Below, one piece after another: positions 36,100 through 47,612 of a DNA stretch of 64,000 nucleotides (position 1 is the stretch's first letter; the number at the start of each line of letters is the position of its first letter). The notes beneath the pieces are model-generated. The model saw only the letters and a program-made list of their open reading frames with translations, was not told the origin of the DNA and ran no database searches. The DNA lies in assembly GCA_022818135.1 (NCBI GenBank), contig JAFMSR010000031.1, positions 372,001-436,000 on the forward strand. The letters are read 5' to 3'. The position numbers were made by a program, and so were the translations under genes. Source of the stretch: Saxidomus purpurata (lineage: Eukaryota > Mollusca > Bivalvia > Venerida > Veneridae).

Positions 36100-36252
36100 A
36101 TCAATTTGTAGTCTCAAAATACTTTGTCGAGTTTTAAATGATGATAAGAAAAGATTCGATGTGTTAGATATTTTTAAAGAGAAAAAAGTAGATATCCTTT
36201 GCTTTCAGGAAACTCATTTTGTGAAAGCAAAAGAAAACAGTATTTACACTTA
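36100..36252 (+). pseudogene. L1/Tx1-like LINE ORF2, endonuclease part 1
   Basis: The frame VLDIFKEKKVDILCFQETHF is the N-terminal block of an apurinic-type (APE) endonuclease, with the catalytic Glu in QETH. The frame is cut after KENSIY by a small TA-flanked transposon at 36247. It continues, with the expected next residues EWNGDYFFS, at 38921. Confidence 0.8.
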
Positions 36253-36919
36253 ACCGATTTAGAAACGGAAAGATTTCCCCTGTTGAACATTTTTATTTGA
36301 ATGACGCTATTGTTTTTATTTCTATTTAAAACCAAAAATAATATCAAACAGGGAATGCCACGTACCAAAAACGCAGCCTCCCCAAAACGAGCCCCACAGC
36401 ACCCAGAAGTGCACACCACCAACACACACACACACGCACACACACAACACACAACACACACACACAATCATGTACACACACAAACATCACTACCAACACA
36501 CACAAGCATACAAAGCAAACACACGAGGACAAAACGAACAATTAAAGGAACACAGTGGGGCACCGCCGCACGAGCTTAAACCGGTTTATGGTGCGCACCC
36601 AACCTCACTCTTACCCCCACCATGTTCCAAAGTCACAGGACAGTGTAAATAAAAGTAATCCCTGCTAGGTGAATCTCTAACACACGCAATGGAAACAAAA
36701 GGCATGGTATGTAAAACACAAAAATGCTCGTGTATAAATATATAAAAAGCAAACCTTGAGAACCAAAAAACGTATGTACTCAATGCCTTTGCAGAAGGCA
36801 GAGCACCAAGAGAAACACCCTTAAGGGCCCGACGAAACAGGCCAGAGGACAGAAATCAAAACAGTTTCGTCCCAGTGGGATTTAAAAACTGCCCATCACA
36901 GAGTCCTCCCCCTCTTCCG

Positions 36920-38772
36920 TCAGACACAATCAAAGAGGGAAGCATAGCGTCCAACTGTAAACGGGTTGAACACCAAACATGCGGTGTGTCTCAAAACAGG
37001 AGGGTCGTAACCTCTTTTAACAAAACGTTTTATAATTTTAGCAAATACAGTTTGAAAATTGCCATGACCCAAAATCTTACGAAGTTTGTAAACCACATCC
37101 CCATAAAAATCGGGTTTTGAAATACCTTCTCGCAGAAGAGTCTTTAGATTACTATTGAATTTCAAAACCAAATCAGAATTACGATAGTAAAATTTAGCAA
37201 AATATTTACGCAATTTGTAATAACGGTAGCCCTGTTGAAGAAGTTTATTTGTAATATATTGATTACGTTCATTGAAATCCTCAACATGACTACACGCTCT
37301 GGCAAACCGAATTAACTGAGAAATGTATACCCCATAAGATGTAGCATGAGGTACATCCCCATCCAAATGGGGGAAATTTACAATATTAAAATTAAAATCA
37401 TCCCTCTTGTCATAAATTTTGGTATGTATAATATTGTTATAAATAGAGAGATGTAAATCTAAAAATGAAGCACCAGTATCCAAATTGTTAGTTTTAATTA
37501 ACTGGAGTTCCCGGGGATAAATAGTGTCCACCAATTGACCAAAAAACGGGTTATCTATATTAAGAATATCATCCAGATAGCGTGATGTATTATTAAAAGC
37601 AGTGATAATGTCTGTCTGCGTATCTAGAGAAAGACTCAACATAAAGTCTCTTTCATAACAATATAAAAACAAATCTGCGACAAGGGGTGCACAATTTGTT
37701 CCCATGGGAATACCGATTACTTGTCTGAAAACTGCATTCCCAAACCTTATATAAATGTTGTTCAATAAAAAGGAAAGGGCTTTACAAACTTCGTCACAGG
37801 TCCACATAGTATAATGTTTAACAATACAGCTAGTAAAAAAGCTTTATCGAAATTGCAGGCGAGAAATGTAGCATTCTCCCTGGCAAAAGTCTTTTGAATT
37901 AGGGCAGTTAGCTTGTCATTTATCAAATTATGTGGTAAATTGGTATACAGAGTAGAAAAATAGTATGTACTGACTGAAGTTACTTTGTAATTATTAACTT
38001 TAAACTTATCCAGGATTTCGCCAGAATTTTTGATCGACCAAAATAAATGTTTACCAGAGTTTTCGTATACTTTATCACAATATATTTTCACGTGGGCTTT
38101 TATAGCAGTTAGGCAAGATGTTAATAGTTTTGAAATATTTGTAGTGGTACAAGAGCTTGAATTAGCGATGAAACGAGCTTTATATGGTAGTTTATGTAAT
38201 TTAGGAATCCAGTACATAGTAGGAAGTTTAATATGTTGATCATCTATACGAACTTTCAAATTAGAAACTTCACTGATGTGATCAGTGACCACACTTTGTT
38301 CAACGGAAGGACTCAACATATAAGCTTTAGTGCTATTTAGTTCGTTTTGTAAAACATTAATATAATGTAGGCGTCAAATGATGATAATATTGTTGGCCGC
38401 CTTGTCTGCTGGAACTAAGATATACTTAGAATGAAATTCTTGGATTTCCTTTTTCAGATGTCTTAAAGTAAACTTGGGTTTTGATGGAAGTAGGTGTTCA
38501 TTTGTTTGGTAAAATTTTATACGAGAATCGACAATGTTAAAAATACTTCGTTTCCAAGACGTTAATGCATTTGGATCAGCATTCTCACGACGACACCATT
38601 TAACACAAAAAGTTTCGATAGATTCCGCAATATGACCACGACAAGCATGAAAATCAATAGTAGAAGGAATTCTGTATTTTGGTCCTTTAAAGAATAAATT
38701 ACGAATACGCTTGTCTTTAATAATATCAAAATTACCAGTGATGACATGACCGGCATCTGAATAGCAAAATTT
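36920..38772 (-). pseudogene. RTX reverse transcriptase, copy A
   Basis: Order from the N-terminus: GHVITGNFDIIKDKRIRNL; ILVPADKAANNIIII ending at an in-frame TGA (38374-38376) where relatives should have Cys before RLHYIN; TMYWIPKLHK and RFIANSSSCTT; motif A region STYYFSTLYT (copy B has STYDFSTLYT, so the catalytic Asp is replaced here by Tyr); a -1 frame change at 37834-37840; GIPMGTNCAPLVADLF (motif B); SRYLDDIL (motif C); IYPRELQLIK; SFLDLHLSI; and the C-terminus ending LFDCV. The SFLDLHL box and spacing favour a Penelope-like RT. There is no C-terminal GIY-YIG; if an endonuclease exists it was in the missing N-terminus. Inactive. Confidence 0.88.
37834..37840 (-). promoter_or_regulatory. 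Candidate -1 frameshift heptamer in RTX RT
   Basis: On the coding strand the heptamer is T TTT TTA in the phase X XXY YYZ, preceded by GC. The upstream frame (NFDKAF) ends 21 codons later (VKPFPFY, stop), while the -1 frame continues TSCIVKHYTMWTC into motif B. The same heptamer and phase occur in copy B. Confidence 0.45.
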
Positions 38773-38920
38773 CGAGTATTTTTTGCGATGAATTATTGAA
38801 ACTTTTACAAGAATTCAATTTTATATTGTTTTTGTTGTGTATGAAATTTGAATAAATTTGAAACACAATAACACTGGTAAGATAAATATTTTGTCACTTT
38901 CTAAACCGGTTGAGTGTATT

Positions 38921-39365
38921 AAGAATGGAATGGTGATTATTTTTTCAGCCTTGGTAAATCCAATTCCAGGGCTGTAGCGATTCTAGTTAAGAAAGTGTTA
39001 GATATTAAAATGACAAATGCTAAGAAGGATCTTTGTTGTAATTATATATTATTAGACATTTTGTATGATGAAAATAGATTTGGTTAAGAATCTTCAGATT
39101 CCGACATAATCTGTGGTGACTATAACCTTGTTCTTAATCCTGACTTAGATTACAATAACTATAGATCCTAAAGAAATAATTTCAAATTCAGAAAAAATCT
39201 TTATGAATGAAATCTGATATTGACGTGAGTTATAGGTCCGATCATTCATTGGTAATAATAGATTTATGCTTTACTTCCTTTTCCCGTTTTTTCGAAAATT
39301 TATAACTCTCTTCTAAATGATATAGATTACATTAATTGTATAAATAAAAAAATAGATGAAATCAA
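38921..39365 (+). pseudogene. LINE ORF2, endonuclease part 2
   Basis: The frame resumes with EWNGDYFFSLGKSNSRAVAI and NYILLDILYDENRF, then after a frameshift IICGDYNLVLNPDLDYNNY (the GDYN box carries APE active-site residues), and later SDHSLVIIDLCF with the conserved SDH. It ends in YINCINKKIDEIN at 39365, where another insertion begins. Confidence 0.78.
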
Positions 39366-39869
39366 TTTTTTTGTTTCTTTGTAGATGTGCTTATGGTCCG
39401 CCGTCCTTATTCAAGGTATATATAACGTCCTAACTAAAGTTGTTTAATGTCAAAATTTGGAGATCCTATCAAAGACTGGCTGACTGATGTCATATTACAT
39501 GATACTTAATTTTGATTGTTTTTATAGAACGGACATTCACGTTGACCAATGAGACTGAATTAATTCACATAATGATTGACCCCTTTTTGTATTTACAAAT
39601 CATTATTATTCATGATTCTTTAACATGATATTGGGTCCAGCTCATGAATATTTACAACACACCAATGGGAAGGTTAAAAGAGGACTGTAGGGTCACCATA
39701 TGGGGTGTCTGGATCCTCAATCATGTTTTTGCAATTTTTGACGTATTTGCTACAAAATTTTGACCATCAGACTCCAAAAGTTCAGAGGTATCACCAGGGG
39801 CCTACAGACTGTTGGGTTTCATGCAAACACCAGCAACTTAAACCCCTAGCTTGCTCTGCAATCAAATTT
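39361..39869. mobile_element. Unidentified ~490-bp insertion in the LINE
   Basis: The LINE frame stops at KKIDEIN and resumes at YCVPIYRLENVLNIND (about 39872). The intervening sequence has no LINE similarity and is bordered by ATCAATTTT (39361) and ATCAAATTT (39861), a possible imperfect target duplication. No terminal repeats or coding are recognised. Confidence 0.45.
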
Positions 39870-39871
39870 CA

Positions 39872-40350
39872 ATATTGTGTTCCTATATATAGGTTAGAAA
39901 ATGTTTTAAATATAAATGATAATGATATACAATTTGTAATGATCTATTACTTATTTTTAGAAAAATTACTAATAGAAATTAGGGGGGCAACTATATCGTA
40001 TGCTAGCCATAAGTTAAACAAGAAACAATTATGAAAACAAATTATTAGATGAAATTTATCAAGTATATCAGAATTTAAGTGAGAACAAAAAAGAGAGATT
40101 AGTAGTTTTACAAAATGAATTGTTTGAATTAAGAAATATTAAATGTAGAAGAGCTATGATAAGATTAAGAGCATAGTGGATAGAGCACGATGAAACAAAA
40201 ATCAAAATACTTTTGTAATTTAGAAAAAAATAATTGTTCCAACAAATCTATTCTATTTCTTCGAAAACCAGATGGCACCATGATCTTTGATCATGATGAA
40301 ATATTTAATGAAACACTGCACTATTATGAACAACTATTATTGATCAAAAT
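39872..40350 (+). pseudogene. LINE ORF2, linker before RT
   Basis: YLFLEKLLIEIRGATISYAS, then LLDEIYQVYQNLSENKKERL, then SKYFCNLEKNNCSNKSILFL and FDHDEIFNETLHYYEQLL give the block between endonuclease and RT in L1/Tx1-type elements. An in-frame TAG interrupts RLRAxWIEHDE. The RT catalytic core that should follow is deleted. Confidence 0.75.
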
Positions 40351-40410
40351 GGTATTTTGTTTACCATTGAATATTTAGAAAATATCACAGGATCCAAGGT
40401 ACATTTTCTG

Positions 40411-41098
40411 CAGTACCATGCTTTAACCAGAGGTATAAAGATTTTTCTACGTAAACATAGCATTTCCTTGGAAAGTGGAATACGAATACATATTTCGATA
40501 ATAGTACTATTAATTGGAAATCGATGTACAGTTATGTTTTTAAATGCACTAAAGATTTATATATACAGTGGTTTCAAACCAGAGTTGTCCAAAGAATTCT
40601 AGCAACAAACTCATAACTATTCAAAATGAAAATAAGCAACAAGGATCTTTATACTTTTTGTAATGGCAGTATTGAAACGATAGAACATATATTTTGGGAA
40701 TGTTGTAAAATAAAACCACTTTTGAAATGTATAGAAGATAATCTACGTCTCATTAATTCTGAAATTGTTGTTGATAAGAAACTAATAATATAAGGTTAAG
40801 ATAATGCTGATTATAAGATAGACTTGTTATTCCTCGAAGTAAAAAAGTACATATATTTATGCAAATGAAAAGAAATAATACCAACATATGTAGGTCTAAA
40901 AGGGAGCCTCAATTTTGCTTGGGAAATTATAAAGCAGTTACCAATAAATAGAACCGGAAGATAGTCAATTGTAAGAACTTTTATACAACAATATAAACAA
41001 AAGCTTGAAGAAAAAAAATACGCAGTAAAATATTTAAAATTAAAATTTATAAATTACAGAAAACGTTTTTTTCACAGCGAAACGTCTTTTATATTTCA
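40411..41098 (+). pseudogene. LINE ORF2 C-terminus with CCHC-type motif
   Basis: After the deletion the frame resumes at QYHALTRGIKIFL. It continues INWKSMYSYVFKCTKDLYI and QWFQTRVVQRILATNS, then a DLYTFCNGSIETIEHIFWEC motif, the C-x2-C/H-x3-C-like zinc knuckle at the end of L1/Tx1 ORF2, and IVRTFIQQYKQKLEEKKYA. Several stops. It defines the 3' coding end of the LINE that began at about 34.4 or 36.1 kb. Confidence 0.75.
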
Positions 41099-42029
41099 TG
41101 ACCTTTCTATTAGATAGAAAGGATTTTGTTAAAAAAAAGAAAATGACAAACATTTGATACGTTCTTAGCGGTATGATACCATTGTTGATGTATATTATGT
41201 AAAATATGTAACTTATTTGTAAAAATTTACATGTCTTAATATAAAATTTTCATAGTTGTGGTACCGTATATGTTATTGTAGCATAATACATATTTATATA
41301 TATCAAAAAATGGTATTTCTTTTTCAGGGATGTAATTTATACACAAAAGTACTGTTAATGTCGTCTTTGCAGGTCACAGAGCCTATTTGTACTGCTAATG
41401 TTGTATTTAAAATAAATGGGGTTACCCTAAAGGGGGCCTCAAATTTGAAAAAAAACACCAAAAAAAAAAAAAACAACAATATTATATGACCATATGTTGC
41501 AGGTATATCTAAGTTTATAAATATTCTTCAGTGGATTCTTTATTGTATGTTAAGTAACGTTGTTCGTCCATAAATACAATTCACTGCTTGTAAGTGGAAT
41601 AACTCTGACGATGACTCAGACTTTACACATATCCACAAGCACTGATTAAGTTCTATGTTATTCTTTTTAATAATGTTTTATATACAAACATGATTCTTCT
41701 ACTGTTTATTCATTATATTGTTGAAAAAGAACCAATTAGAAAATATCCCATCACAGTCTTATATATAATAAAGGTCAACAACGCGAGCGTAACGCTATGG
41801 GAGCTTACTCGGCATACTTGTAGACCAGTTGAAAATCAGAATTTACACACTTGCCAGATTTTAACAGATAGACATATTTGATGGACATTTAAAGTTTTGT
41901 CTATTTTCTTGACAGACATAATAAATATCTATCAAAAGAACAGAATAAATCCTGACAGACGTTTTTTTCCCTCAATTATTCGACATTGTAGTTATCCGTG
42001 AGCTGTATTTACTATATTTAAATACACAA
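41099..42029. other. LINE 3' region and A-rich tract, no gene
   Basis: Probable LINE 3' untranslated sequence. An A-rich run at 41447-41475 (A8, CACC, A13) could be its poly(A) tail, but no target duplication was matched. Confidence 0.3.
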
Positions 42030-42356
42030 GAACAAAAATAATATCAAACAGGGAATGCCACGTACCAAAAACGCAGCCTCCCCAAAACGAGCCCCACAGC
42101 ACCCAGAAGTGCACACCACCAACACACACACACACACGACACACACACACAATCATGTACACACACACATATACACTACCAACACACACTAGCATACAAA
42201 GCAAACACACGAGGACAAAACGAACAATTAAAGGAACACAGTGGGGCACCGCCTTGGAACGGTCAGTGGCAAAAACACCACTGGGGAGCTTAAACCGGTT
42301 TATGGTGCGCACCCAACCTCACTCTTACCCCCACCATGTTCCAAAGTCATAGGACA
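42030..42356 (-). mobile_element. RTX tail-only copy 8
   Basis: Minus-strand copy from TGTCCTATGACTTTGGAAC to the standard terminus at 42030, with hairpin and short (TG)n. The junction at the high-coordinate side is followed by AAACACCAACAACAACAAC. Confidence 0.9.
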
Positions 42357-42704
42357 AACACCAACAACAACAACAAAACTTTTATTTCATCCCAAATACA
42401 AATACTGTATCAGTATGGGGAAATGAGTGTAAATTCATGTCCATTAATAACAGCAGTATTGCATATTTATTTGTTATTTATTGGGTTAGTAAGGTTAAAT
42501 TTTAAAATCCATTATATTATGATTAAATGTGTAAAGCCTGCAAGTGTGTACATTCTGATTTTCAAATGTTCTGCAAGTGAGCGGAGTAGTATATGATAAT
42601 GTGCCATGGTTCTTTTTTCAGCAGAGTGTATGTATGTATTTTTTCAGTACCAAGTACCAAGGATAACACAATAAAGAGCAAGCTCTTATTTCCATTGTGG
42701 TCCT

Positions 42705-42984
42705 TTTTTTCTTTTTCTTTTTAAAGACAGAAGCAGATACAAGGGAATCCGGGTACCAGAACCCTAGCTCTTTTACGAATATACCCCTTGGTTCTTTTAC
42801 ATGCCCGGTGTATAGCACCGATACACGCGGGACTACCTCTGGGTTTCTAACCAGTTCATCTCATATAGGTGGGAAACACTGAAAAGCGTTTCTTTAATTT
42901 CCAGTGCCCCGGCCGAGAATCGAACCGGGGATCTCCGGATTGGTAGTCCAGAGCGTTAACCACTCGACCACCGCACCACCTATA
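42705..42984 (-). mobile_element. tRNA-Ser-like SINE
   Basis: The minus-strand head GGTGCGGTGGTCGAGTGGTT (A box), anticodon stem-loop CTGGACTACCAATCCGG, and B box GGTTCGATTCT (42905-42984) form a near-complete tRNA-like fold with weak acceptor pairing. The body contains TCGGTGCTATACACCGGGCA and AAAAGAACCAAGG, the same central domain as the Lys-like SINEs. It ends in an A-rich tail (complement of TTTTTTTCTTTTTCTTTTT at 42704-42722). A functional tRNA is unlikely because of the attached body and acceptor mismatches. Confidence 0.75.
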
Positions 42985-43689
42985 GAGTAACATAAAAATA
43001 GTAGAAAAATCATGTTCTCATGATGTATAAAATATTCTTATAAAAGATTAATATAAAACTAAACCAGTGCCTGTGCACATATAAACAACACCATCACCAC
43101 TTTTATTTCATCCTAATTGCAAATACATGTATCTGTACCAATATGGATAAATGAGAGAAAATTCATATCCACCAATAACAAAGCATACACAGTATATAAA
43201 TATGTTGGTAAAAGTACAAACCGTTAAGATACCATTTTTTAGCAAGAGTTTTTAAATCATCAATGATATTAGAACTAAGTAAAGTACTGTAATAGTCAGG
43301 TAAATGCTAAGTCATGCGAATGCGAACTCCTTGGGGTCATTTAAATGTGTTCCTTATATCCGGAGTATTTTATATCCATATAACATCATCATATAAATTT
43401 AAGAAAGAAAATGCTCGGACAGATATAATTTGTTCTTTATATCCAGATTTTTGCTATTTCCGGAGTCGTTATATACGGAGTGTACTGTATTTCTAATTTC
43501 CCTAACTTTCGAAGCTCCAACTCTCAGATATGGATGTGAATTGGTATGATTGTATGTTAAAATAAGTTAAGTTGGAGTTCAATCGGGAGTTACAAGTTAT
43601 ATATACGTATAAAACAAAAAATGAATTGCCCTTTTTGCCCGTTCTGCGAGATGTTTCATTACAGTTGAAAATGAACTATTACATTGTAC

Positions 43690-44170
43690 TTGTAAATTGT
43701 ATTCCCAAGCGTTTGTATTTATCAATGATTTGAATGTCATCTTCAGTTAAACGAAAATGATATTTGCTTGTAACACATGCTCTTACTTTTTTAGTATTAA
43801 CAGAAAGTTTGCATGTTCTACAATGTTCAGAAAAATAGTTCAATGCGTTTTTGAATTAATGCTTTTTGTCCGAAACTATAACCGTGTCATCAGCATACAA
43901 AAGAACGAGTAATTTTAACTACTGTTGTGCATTTACAAGTTGCAAATTGGAACCTTTGGCGCCAGAGAATATCATGGTAGACTCTAGGTTGTTCATAAAC
44001 AGGGAAAAAAATTAGCCCCTAATAGAAGATGCTATGAGCTCTAGCCACACTCCTACTAGTCAAATGTTGCAGCAAAATCCATAAAAGCACAGAATAGCTT
44101 TTCTTCCATTTCTTTTCAGAATTTCAATAAGACTATGCAAAAGAAATAATTATGTAAACAGTTGTCAACT
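43690..44170 (-). pseudogene. LINE reverse transcriptase fragment (YADD)
   Basis: The minus strand reads HSLIEILKRNGRKAILCFYG, then LFMNNLESTM, then KLLVLLYADDTVIVSDKKH with the RT motif C YADD, then NALNYFSEHCRTCKLSVNTK (motif D region) and YKRLGIQFTSTM. Stops interrupt it at several points. The domain order is that of a non-LTR retrotransposon RT and differs from the L1-like LINE at 36-41 kb. The clade is unresolved. Confidence 0.75.
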
Positions 44171-44637
44171 AGCCCGACGAAAATTCGCCTTTTTCAATTG
44201 ACGGTCTCTTCAATAGGCGCAAATCACCTCAGCCGTCAAAATAAAACATTGACATACAAACAAAAACACCAAGGTAAGCTTCTCTTACATAACTCAAACT
44301 TAGAACTGTATACTACAGTTATTATCGTATAAATATTAAAATTGCCCGACTAAGTAACTTAATCGAACTTGTGATAACAATGCAATAAAGATACAGAAAT
44401 GAGAGTCAATATGTAAAACTACAGTCTATGGTTTAATTAATAATTTACGGAGCATGTTTTCACACGTTTGCAATATTAAACACCGATAATTTATACAAAT
44501 TGTGTGTACCATTAAAGATTGATCAATTAAGCAGTTTCATAGTTTAACACTATTCAATTTTGCTCTGGCTTTTACCTGCGGAGATTTATATTGACGGTGT
44601 TAAGATTTGGCGCAACCAAAGGTGACCGCGAATAGCA

Positions 44638-44800
44638 GTATATATAGTACTGGTTCTAGCCCGGAATCGGTACTATATATACTACTCTTAGCCACTTACT
44701 AAACAACTTCCAGGACACTTTACAGAACCTTGGAACCGGTATTATATATACTACCCTTAACTACTTGCTAAAATTTTACAAAAACCTGGTATTTTACAAA
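44638..44800. repeat. Diverged ~68-bp tandem pair
   Basis: GGTACTATATATACTACTCT (44670) and GGTATTATATATACTACCCT (44738) head two related units, each followed by TARCYACTTRCTAAA. Confidence 0.6.
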
Positions 44801-45767
44801 CTGCTGTTAATACCAAGTTTAGAGACTTTTTTTTATTTGAATTCCTTATTAAAACACCTCTGCCAAAAACTTGTCACGAAGACAAAATTTTGGCGAATTT
44901 ATTGGTAAATCTATGATTTTTCCATTGCATTTATTCACAACTATATTTTTTTACGCTATCGGTTGAAGGTTTAACAGTTTTATGTTGACATTTTTCTGTT
45001 AGCCGATTTGAAATAATTGACAACTGTTTGCTCGTGTTGTATTTGGTTATCGATATTAAATATTTTGTGCAATAAATCATACAGTTTTACATCACATTGA
45101 AACACTTTTATAAAACAATAGTAACCACATAATGCACTTGTTTTGTTCTGATATTGAATATTGTTGTACATTAAAACTTGGTGGCCCTAGCGCCGCTGTA
45201 AACCCGGATTGCATTTAATTACTTCCGTCTTCAATGGATCGTAATTATAGTAGTTATTGTAATAACAAACCCGATTCTTCCGGGTCCAACACTGTCATTT
45301 TGATTTATTATTCCACATTTATTTTTAAACAATGTCTTGAAAGATAAAATATTTCTACTAAAACTCCTTCGAAATTTGTAATACCACGCTGTTTCGCCCA
45401 CTTTTCAATTTCAAAATTAGACAATGGCTTGTTTTTTAATTTTTTACACGAGGTATTCGGCTGTATGTCATTTGTTAAGAATTTATTTGTATTCCTTTTC
45501 CTGTTAACAACGACGTTATTGGAGATACTGTACGAGTAGCTGCAAGCATGCCCAAGAAATCTCCGTCCTGTTTCTGTTATGTTCTCATTAGTTGTTTTTA
45601 CCCGGAGTGAGATAAGGTATTATTATGTTTTTATTATTACTTACTAAAGAAATCATTATATCGCTGAATATTTTACTTACAAGTTACAACAGAACTTGCC
45701 AAACCACTTAAACCTAATATAAAAGCTACTATTTTGGAGCAACACGTGCAGCAACCAGGGGGTAGAT
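44801..45767. other. No gene seen
   Basis: No supported coding frame or RNA. Confidence 0.4.
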
Positions 45768-46222
45768 CGTAAAGTGGTTTCTGGTTTACTTAAATCGAGA
45801 CAAATGTTAGCTGGTGAGAAAAAATGTCGGATTTTTGAGGCGGATGATGTTTCTTGTTATGGTAAGTTATATTTTTACGTGTTTTTGAAACAAATGACCA
45901 CATGCAAGATGTGGCCAAGTTATTTACCTTATCGTCGAATCATTCATTTCGTGTATCTTTATCAGCAAAAAGGTTATTTCACGTCCAGGTGAATTGCTCG
46001 TGAGAAGAATGAGTGAATTATTTTGCTTATAAAATCCAAATTTCACCGATAATGGTCTGTTTTTCAGCTTACGCCATTCCCTTTACATGTAAAATAACAT
46101 GTTTAACAATAAACGGCACGCACAATCGTTCTTAGGTGACATACTGTTAAAAAATCTACTTTAAACACTCGTTTGATATCTGGTGTTCACTTTATGCGGT
46201 TTTTGTTAGCTGGTTATATTAC
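45768..46222 (+). repeat. Repeat R1, uninterrupted copy
   Basis: About 455 bp, homologous in inverted orientation to 60395-60496 plus 62586-62898. Shared strings include CGTAAAGTGGTTTCTGGTTT at the left and GATATCTGGTGTTCACTTTA at the right. It contains an exon-like segment ending TTGTTATG/GTAAGTT (a consensus splice donor at about 45860), preceded by a frame LKSRQMLAGEKKCRIFEADD. It may be a duplicated gene fragment or an unrecognised transposon. R1 keeps the pre-insertion state of the site where RTX copy B lies in R2. Confidence 0.75.
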
Positions 46223-46443
46223 AAACCTTAACATGCTGTCGTTCAGTAGGCGAGAAACTGTATCATTTGTGTAGCGTTTTAAACAAACTCAAGCCAATGA
46301 CATATTCTGAAAACGTCATAGGGTTAATAACATAAGTTTTTATTATTCAGGAAGTGAAACGTCTAACATAATAGCAAGAACCTTTGGTCAGCGGTAACCT
46401 CATAAATACTCTAAAAGTTTGGTCAAACATAGACGCCTGATAT
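46223..46443. other. Spacer, nothing recognised
   Basis: Short non-coding segment between R1 and the Gypsy LTR. Confidence 0.3.
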
Positions 46444-47591
46444 TGCAGTTGGCTTGGCCACCGATTGTGCAGTCTTTTAAGATCTTAAAACGTTTAATTA
46501 AAAGAAGTCCTGTTTATGCAGTGAATCATCTTTTAGAATTATTTACTAAGTTCTTGACCAAAACAAGAAAAACTATAAAGAACCATAAAATACGCCTTTA
46601 TTGCTGTGCTTCAAATACATCATACATGGTAAGCTGTATGTACTGCAAAGTTACTCATTGTAGATGGTATATAAATAGTCACATTGAGTGTAACATCATT
46701 CTATAGTTGGATCTAACACAGATATGTATGCCTGAGTGTACAAGTCAAGCCCTGAAAATAAACAATACCAAAGTACCCTAAGAAATATGAAATATACAAT
46801 ATCTCATACAATCTGTTAAAATCATCAATGCTATATTTGCGTTCTACAGTCCATGCTGACTGTTCTCTAAAACTTCTTCTTAAGCACATTAACATAATGT
46901 TCATATCCTTAGTTAATAAAAGTGTCCGGTGGCCTTTAAATTGAATCAGTAATAAACTAAGGAAACACATTCTTATGCATACATACAGTTAAAACAATTA
47001 TTACACATATATTTCAAATACACATATAGATTACATACCAATTTTGGATCAGACTTTTCCATCACACAACTCCAACTACCGCACGTGACTGTTACTATTC
47101 AGGTTACTTGTACATGCTGCAAATTACAAATTACCAGTGCATAATAGATAGAAACAGTGATTTCTTAGAACAACTGTTAAGAATAAGTAGAAAATATGCT
47201 GCCATCTTGAATTCTATCACTCAAGACTTAACTTTACACAAATGCCTGAATTTATCCAAAATGGTATTTAATACGATAAAATACAGAAACAAGTTGAAAT
47301 ATAAAATTCTAATAACAACAGAATGAGAACATACCAGTACACATCCATGCCAACCCCTTTATTTGACTGCAATTACAAATTGCCAAGAAGATGTGCACCC
47401 TGCACAATGGATGACCAAACTGATAACACTAGAGAAAAACACATCACGTGACAACTTTTGGTGGGAAGTATAACGCTTGACTGCACAGTCAATCACACAA
47501 CAGACAAAGGCATTTAACTCACGAGAATCATCAAGTAAATGACCACGCAGTTGCTTCCCTTATAAAAACCTGAAAATACCGCTTGGTTACA
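46444..47591 (-). repeat. Gypsy 3' LTR
   Basis: Homologous to 57187-58872 apart from the RTX insertion there. The homology block 46451-47591 is 1141 bp. The outer end reads TGCAGTTGGCTTGG instead of TGTTACCGGCTTGG, so the terminal ~7 bp are mutated or replaced. The inner end is GGTTACA. 46739-46745 (GTACAAG) is the empty site for RTX copy 11. Confidence 0.92.
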
Positions 47592-47612
47592 CATTTCCAC
47601 CCTATTTGAAAT
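47592..47612 (-). promoter_or_regulatory. Gypsy polypurine tract
   Basis: On the coding strand AATAGGGTGGAAATG directly precedes the 3' LTR start TGTAACC, the expected place and composition of the plus-strand primer. Confidence 0.6.

Larger units (their letters stand above)
36332..38772 (-). mobile_element. RTX retroelement, copy A (longest copy, 2.4 kb)
   Basis: Minus-strand copy with ~1.85 kb of RT coding followed by the tail and the usual terminus on the left (36332). The 5' end is truncated near 38772, inside the N-terminal domain, so a full element is longer. The tail lacks ~35 nt spanning the CAGTGG/CCACTG hairpin (GCACCGCCGCACGAGC at 36564-36579). It is inserted into the ~230-bp TA-flanked element. 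Confidence 0.92.
36245..38918. mobile_element. TA-flanked inverted-repeat element interrupted by RTX copy A
   Basis: The left end CACTTAACCGATTTAGAAA (36247) and the complement of the right end CACTCAACCGGTTTAGAAA (38916) match at 17 of 19 positions. TA flanks both sides (36245-36246, 38917-38918), as in Tc1/mariner-type insertions. Without the RTX copy the element is ~230 bp. It splits the LINE frame between SIY and EWN, which confirms the boundaries independently. Confidence 0.7.

Noticed and set aside
36332..38772. Hammerhead ribozyme expected in Penelope-like elements
   Set aside because: I looked for CTGANGA followed by GAAAC near RTX ends on both strands and found no such pair. The 5' ends are truncated, so absence is not decisive.
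42905..42984. A functional tRNA gene on the minus strand
   Set aside because: Acceptor pairing is poor and a SINE body with an A-rich tail is attached.
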